From Lutraria lutraria (lineage: Eukaryota > Mollusca > Bivalvia > Venerida > Mactridae): 64,000 bases of DNA. Location: contig OZ026835.1 in the NCBI GenBank assembly GCA_964023205.1, positions 5,476,414-5,540,413 of the forward strand. The letters are read 5' to 3'. Position numbers and translations under genes: made by a program. Below, piece after piece: positions 58,752 through 64,000 of this stretch. The notes beneath the pieces were generated by a model, which saw nothing but the letters and a program-made list of their open reading frames with translations, did no database searches and was not told the origin of the DNA. Numbering within the stretch: position 1 is the first letter of the stretch; every line of letters starts with the position of its first letter.

Positions 58752-59380
58752 TTAAAGCCCCATGAGCTTTTTGCAATAAAAATATATGTAAAAACAAGCA
58801 TTTGCTGATATTATCCCAAGATAATTATTACCGACGAAACAAGCTATTTTTCTTCTAAAAACACTAATTTCGCTGTGTATTTTGCTTTTGTAAACTTGAA
58901 ATATATAGAGCGCGTGACGTCACTTAATGCCGTGTGCATTTATAATACAAGCTTCGAAAACGTTTTCGGTACTTTTGCGAAGTTGGGGTAGTAAGGTTTA
59001 GAAACGAACGTATAAAAAGAGCGTAGCCTAACCGTTTTGGGAGAAGCTATTATATATACAGAAAACATTTTCAAAGCTTTGTAGTAACGGTAAAAAACTT
59101 TCATTTTAAATATTTTGACATTTTTTATCACTTAATGGATGCATACAATACATATCAGATTGTTTAAAAAAGATTAAAAAAGACGCCGTCAATGACTGCG
59201 GGAAAATACAGCTGTTCTATAAATATTTTTTTTTTCAATGATATTGAAAAAAATACGATTGTGGTTTTGGAAACATTTTTCCTTGTTATAAAGTATAAAG
59301 GAAAACACACCGGATTCCTCTGTTATAGAATAAACAGAAACTGTTAGGACCGATAAATGTATATGCTTATGGGACTTTTA
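58752..59380. mobile_element. MITE copy C, inverted relative to 19607-20000, with internal insertion
   Basis: Ends ttaaagccccatgagctttt and gcttatgggactttta are the same inverted ends as copies A and B. The full body of copy B is present in reverse complement (ttatcccaagataattatta; ggaaaacacaccggattcct). Copy B's sequence is interrupted here by about 240 bp at about 58940-59185, absent from copy B, so either C has a nested insertion or B a deletion. Confidence 0.8.
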
Positions 59381-59599
59381 CAACAACGAATAATGGTCAT
59401 ACAGTTTGGAACTTGATTAAAGACTATTTGAAAATTTCACTGATAGAAAAAATGAATAGAAATCAGCATCGAAAATGTACTTAACTATACACGGGGTGGT
59501 TACTTCACAACTTATTAAACTATACAAGCGTAGTGCAAGACATGAACACGTTCGGTGATTTTCTAACTTGAATAACCACAAACTTATGTGATTGTCCAG

Positions 59600-59790
59600 G
59601 TCTATCAGAGCGCCTGAAGGATGGTGGTACTCTAGTGGTTGCTGAGGGCTACTTGATGGAGTTCGAGAGGCGGGGATATCTGAAAGGTGGTGGCTTCGTA
59701 CCGGAAGTTGTGATCGAATATCCAAATCTGGTCCGGATGATGCATGAAGAATTTGTCCACGCCGGAAGTGACGTAGTGGAAGCATTTACG
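59600..59790 (+). CDS. BHMT: Betaine-homocysteine S-methyltransferase-like, exon 2
   Basis: BHMT transfers a methyl group from betaine (or S-methylmethionine in related enzymes) to homocysteine, giving methionine, in a cytosolic zinc-dependent TIM barrel. This exon gives residues 9-72: [20 protein letters not shown], then [20 protein letters not shown], then [11 protein letters not shown]. It aligns through with the N-terminal barrel of BHMT. Where the human enzyme has Asp-Gly-Gly (homocysteine-binding Asp26-Gly27), this protein has Glu-Gly-Tyr, an acidic substitution. Boundaries: ttgtccag acceptor (AG at 59598-59599) and GTAAAA donor (59791), phase 0 out. Confidence 0.92.
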
Positions 59791-59997
59791 GTAAAAAACA
59801 ATACTACGTTGTTATCACTCGATCGACGCGCATGAACTTTTATGCGGTCTTAAGGTGGATCGCGGGTTTCCTCCAGAAAAATGGTCATTTTTTAGACGTC
59901 AACTTACAATAAAGACATTTTGCATGAACAACTTTTAAGGTATTGGCTAACGCAGAAATGATATATTCAAATGATATTTCCGTGGAAACCGCTCAAA

Positions 59998-60012
59998 AGC
60001 GCCACCTAGCGG
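59998..60012 (-). promoter_or_regulatory. CTCF-like motif in BHMT intron 2
   Basis: AGCGCCACCTAGCGG resembles the reverse of the conserved CTCF core (CCNNNAGGNGGCGC) with about two mismatches. Chance occurrence or membership of a repeat cannot be excluded. Confidence 0.4.
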
Positions 60013-61334
60013 AGCGATATGCTTTTCGTTGATTTTCGCGTTATTTCATGTACTGCTTCGATAATATTGTGTATTAAGTTATGCAATTTACATAACTGCA
60101 ATGCTGGATCATTTACAAATCCGAAGAAGTCAGTAATGTTACATTTTGCTGCCATTAAATCTTAAAAGACGTCGAGCGAACTCTGTAGGGGTGGCAATTT
60201 TCTCTCAACCGCGTCAGTAGTGAAAAAATGGCCCGATGAATTTTTTTGTACAAAAAAAGTTTATCTGAATGACATGTGTAGCAATTTTCCTTCAGTGTAC
60301 AACTTTTTATGCTGAAACAACGAGATGCGATGTTCCACATTGTTTGGCATATAGACATATAGTAGGCTTTTCACCTTGAAAGTATATATAAGATTAGTGA
60401 CGGGAATTATGTTTTTCATCATTTGTTGACCAAACACTGATACTGCCACCTGTGTTTCAGCACATTGATTATTAAATATAGTTTGAACAGAAATCCTAGA
60501 GGAAGAACATAATTATGAAAACTATTCCGTTAATTTCTCCATGAAATTTCTGAACGGTAGGTCGGCGGAACTTGTTTATTTCGGAGTTATAGTCCATACA
60601 AAAATGAAAATATCGGCAAGCAAAATATTACCATGAATAGAAAAGGCCTAAAATAAGTCAAAGTACTCATTGAAACTGAACTACCATAGTACTGCAACAT
60701 AAAACGGGAACTAGTTTCAAATTTGCATGACGGATGTAACTAAACGCAGTACCAAGGTACGCATAAAAACTCATGCGCATCGAGCGAGTGACGGCTAAGG
60801 AAAGCTGAACCATCGTTTAAGAGTGAGTTGTTTTACGCTTAATGAAGACCAACTTGTTTGATTTACAATAAGACTAAATTGTTGTAACCAAAGAATATTG
60901 TATAACCGTACAGGTATACAATAAGAACTAGTTTACAAGGTAAATCTAGCGAACGCTACCGTTTCGAGTGTTTGTCATTAAATTGTCACATGATCTTGTT
61001 TGTTGCTTCTGAGTCACGGTTCACACCAAGCAGTGAATAATTATTATCTAAGAAATCACATCTAACCAAACATAGATGTAAGATATAAGTATATTTATAA
61101 TACAAAATGTTGACTGAATTTGAAATGACACTTGATTGAACTAATCGTATTCTGGACATATGTGAATGGGGTCAGTATCTAGGCTTTACGTACTTTGCCA
61201 TTCAGTACTACCGTAGCCTACTTGGGGCATTTAAAAACATGTCCTACAGTTTTCATATAGGAAAAATAAAAACTTATGAAATAATATTTTTAAACTTTGC
61301 ATGATCATAGCATCTGATAATAGAAATATAGCGG

Positions 61335-61770
61335 AGATAGCTAAGTGGTAACGCGCTGCAGAACTGTCAATCCAGAGGTCCCGGGTCCGATTCCCGGCCT
61401 GGGCCATGGAGATTTCTGAAATTCTATTCATAGTATTTCACGCTATATCTGACCGTGTGGACTGTATATTAGTACTGGTTAAAGGTGCAAGGAAACAGTG
61501 TATCGGTGGGCCCATTAAAGAATCAGACTGTCTATTCGAAATAAGAGCTAGACGCATCCCGCGCCGGACATGCCTGTATCTAATATCTTTCTTTCCCTTC
61601 TGAGGGCTTTCTCTCAGTCTGTCCCTCTGGTCAGATCATCTTATATCTGCACTGGTAGAGGATTGCGTTCAATGCGCAGTGTTCTGTTGTGTTAAAATCA
61701 GAAGAATCGATGTTTACTATTACTGATGTGTCGCTCACTAGTGTGTGTGTACAATAAAGAGTTTTAATGC
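61335..61770 (+). repeat. tRNA-derived SINE, plus orientation
   Basis: The head gatagctaagtggtaacgcg (A box), ctgtcaatc (Asp-like anticodon loop) and cccgggtccgattcccgg (paired T arm, B box) is strikingly tRNA-like. The 5' acceptor strand does not pair with cctgggc, so it is not a functional tRNA. A body of roughly 350 bp follows, ending near caataaagagttttaatg. Confidence 0.75.
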
Positions 61771-62846
61771 AATTGAATCGTCTTCGATCAATGCGCTAAC
61801 CTTTACATTTTCTAATATATTTTTTTCATTTTAAAATTTTAGGAAAAGTACTAGTAAAGCGCTAACATATGCCCTTCACATACATGCATATGACCTGCAT
61901 TACAGTATGAATGAAAAATCGGTCCGCAAGTGTAAATGTTAAATATATTTGCATGGGCACGAACGATGTGGGTACACATTTCTCTTTTTATTTTGTTTCG
62001 CATGGAAAAAAATAAGTTTCGACAATACTTTCAGTACTTTGATATATATAAGTCTGCGGCGGGTAAAATCATGCTGTTGTTGCACACACTGAGTCGGCGG
62101 GAATGGTGAATCTTTGTAACTGATAATAATTGTTATCCATGTCACTGGATGGTCGACTTACATTTTGACTCCATATGTTCATATTTTTACGGATTGTCAA
62201 GGACACGGCAGTATCTTTAAATGGCTCAAGTAGGCTTCCGTATACAATAAAAATAAATAATGATAATGCCACTTAAACATTTAGTTATCAAATAAAGTCA
62301 AGGCAAATACGATTAAATATGTAACGCATTTTACATTCTAGCACAAATAATGTCAAGGTGGTTATCCCGACTTAAATAAAACAACTATGTACAACAAAGG
62401 TCATTTTATAGTGTTCAGACGTTCTTACATTTTTTTCCTTTTCAGCTTAAAAACTGCATAGCTTCCAAATTATGCCTTCTAATTTGACTGACCATATGTG
62501 CTGATATTCGCCACAGATCAATAGATATAAAGCCGCCATACCGTGGTAACACTGTTATTCGCACAGTGCGTTTTTTTTACTTTGTACGTATTTCGTGCAA
62601 TGATAAAATGCGTAAATTAACACTGGCGCTAACATCCGCGAGCTTTCGTAATGTTAAGAAGTTTTCACTAAAATGAAAGATGTCCGAATTTAAGAAAGCG
62701 CGAATATGTCTTTTTCTGCATTAGCGAAAATAAGTGATTCTAAGTGATACTATTCCTATCTAGGTGTTTATACGCAGGTTTTGCAGCACAAAGTGCAAAA
62801 TTTAGTCATGTATGTTTGATAACATGATAATCTCGATCTCTTACAG

Positions 62847-63041
62847 TATTATGGACACAGAGAAAAATTGCGTTCCATCGGACGTGAAGATGACCTTGAA
62901 CATCTTAACAAGACAGCCATTAAGATTGCGCGGGAAGTTGCAGACGACACTAATACTCTGATGGCGGGAAATATTTGTGTTACCGGCGTTTATTCTGCGG
63001 ACCACACGGAGACGCATGAAGTTACTAGACAAATGTTCATT
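62847..63041 (+). CDS. BHMT: Betaine-homocysteine S-methyltransferase-like, exon 3
   Basis: It encodes residues 73-137: [20 protein letters not shown], then [20 protein letters not shown], then [20 protein letters not shown]. In BHMT this part follows the AFTYY/TFTFY strand and includes the helix and strand of barrel units 2-3. Phase 0 at both ends; acceptor ctcttacag (AG at 62845-62846) and donor GTAAGA (63042). Confidence 0.92.
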
Positions 63042-63603
63042 GTAAGAAATACATGTTGTTTGTCACATGGGTTCACCAAGATATATATTTGATGATTATT
63101 TAAGTAAGGCTACATATATGCAGCATTTCTAAGATTCTATTAAAAGGCCTTATGTCCTTGTTTCCTAAAAGCGTGAATGGCTAGGTGGATCGGTGGATCG
63201 AGTGGTAACGCGCTGGATTTCCAATATCACAAGGTCTCCGGTTCAAATCTCGACTCCTCCTTCCGAGATTTCAGAGACGCCTTATCATTGTCATCATCCT
63301 AACTATCGAGCCCTGTACATTGTTTAGAAATCAGAGGAAAACGGATGAGGTGTGTATCCGGTACTTTACACTGGGCATGATAAAGTAGAAACATCTGATC
63401 TATATAGGAGTAGGGATGTAAATGCCAGGTTCGCCTGTATCTTCTCTCTCCTCGACCAGCTCTATGGAATGGACCGTTAAACTGCAGAATCTGATATAAA
63501 TATAAAGGTGACTGACAAAACATAAAACTGAATGTCCGCAATGATGGCATTTTGCAAAGAAAAAGTATGCAATAAAACCTTTTGTTACTTTTACCAAATA
63601 TAG
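63042..63603. other. BHMT intron 3 with SINE
   Basis: 562 bp, largely occupied by the SINE at 63180-63500. Confidence 0.8.
63180..63500 (+). repeat. tRNA-derived SINE in BHMT intron 3
   Basis: ggatcgagtggtaacgcgct (A box) and tctccggttcaaatctcgac (B box) are followed by a body of about 230 bp that differs from the copy at 61335, so two related SINE types sit in adjacent introns. Confidence 0.7.
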
Positions 63604-63715
63604 GAACAGGTGCAATGGGCCGTGGAAGGTGGGTGTGATTTCATGATTGCAGAAACATTCGGATATCTTGGTGAAGCTTTACTAGCGCTAGATGTCATAA
63701 AGGAATATGGAAAAG
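63604..63715 (+). CDS. BHMT: Betaine-homocysteine S-methyltransferase-like, exon 4 (gene continues past the window)
   Basis: It encodes EQVQWAVEGGCDFMIAETFG then YLGEALLALDVIKEYGK, residues 138-175 (phase 0 in, phase 1 out at GTAAAC, 63716). MIAETF contains the Glu corresponding to homocysteine-binding Glu159 of human BHMT. The three zinc-binding cysteines (a GVNC-type Cys and the GGCCG pair) and the C-terminal dimerisation arm lie in exons beyond 64000; human BHMT is about 406 aa, so more than half is missing here. Confidence 0.92.
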
Positions 63716-64000
63716 GTAAACATTTCTACGTAAACGTTTGCCTACCTAAAATAGTATTCTTACATCTTTTGCCAGTTAAAAAACGAACGTACAATTTATT
63801 TGCCAGTTTATTATACACAAAACGTTCGTGAATAAAATTTAGGTCTGTTGACATACGATTAAACATTGTTACATAAACCCCTTCTGATCCACAATATAAA
63901 TCCATGTTTTCATTCAAATCCAATTGGTTATTAGATGTGATCGACCTTTATCAAATGTGTCACAATACCTTTAGTTTGTTTTTATAAATCGAATTTATAA
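63716..64000. other. Start of BHMT intron 4
   Basis: AT-rich, with no acceptor giving BHMT-like continuation before the window ends. A short inverted pair aacgtacaattta/aaacgttcgt lies near 63785-63829. Confidence 0.6.

Larger units (their letters stand above)
55849..59599. other. BHMT intron 1 (3.75 kb)
   Basis: AT-rich. It carries a ttctgttctgttcta tail (about 57170), a poly-C tract and an inverted MITE copy, listed separately. No further exon is needed by the reading frame. Confidence 0.7.
59791..62846. other. BHMT intron 2 (3.1 kb)
   Basis: It contains a CTCF-like motif near 60.0 kb and a tRNA-derived SINE at about 61.3-61.8 kb. Nothing else is recognised. Confidence 0.7.

Noticed and set aside
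61335..61407. Possible functional tRNA-Asp gene
   Set aside because: A box, B box, T arm and an Asp-like anticodon loop are present, but the 5' acceptor strand does not pair with the 3' strand and a SINE body follows.

Overview
The window looks like nuclear DNA of a bivalve mollusc. It is AT-rich, gene density is low, exons are short with GT/AG boundaries and long introns, and repeats are dense: tRNA-derived SINEs, MITE-like inverted-repeat elements, LTR-element debris, a mariner fragment and microsatellites. The only confidently named host gene is a betaine-homocysteine S-methyltransferase (BHMT) homologue. The bivalve assignment rests on the style of the repeats and on BHMT, so it is inference. 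No bacterial features, CRISPR array or rRNA was seen.

Layout. 0-6 kb: degraded retroelement pieces (a retropepsin-like fragment at 400-738 and a gag/zinc-knuckle/protease remnant at about 5.0-5.6 kb), a mariner transposase remnant at 4.0-4.4 kb, and a small two-exon minus-strand gene model (2374-3356). 7-9.5 kb: a TIR-bounded repeat with an internal tandem array, then part of a minus-strand gene (exons at 8934-8974, 8428-8552 and possibly 8206-8348). 12-14 kb: a 71-bp near-perfect palindrome, followed by an intronless TATA-box gene (13064 onward) that encodes a Tyr/Gln-rich and nonapeptide-repeat protein. Its 3' end carries a perfect histone-type mRNA stem-loop with a purine-rich downstream element. 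This is the most unusual item in the window.

15-24 kb: MITE copies, short tandem duplications and a 5 x 85-bp array derived from a tRNA-like SINE head. 24.3-34.4 kb: a three-exon plus-strand gene (275 aa). 39.7-50.4 kb: a three-exon minus-strand gene (175 aa). These two face tail to tail, share phase-1 introns at matching positions and a similar basic/acidic core, and appear to be convergent paralogues of an unrecognised family. 50-56 kb: a GTACG-rich tandem repeat and microsatellites. 55.8-64 kb: the first four coding exons of BHMT, which runs off the right edge; its introns contain a second MITE copy, SINEs and a CTCF-like motif.

Apart from the two apparent paralogues, the sequence shows no functional link between the genes. 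Splice models were built by eye from splice sites, phase and protein continuity, and no expression or homology search was available.
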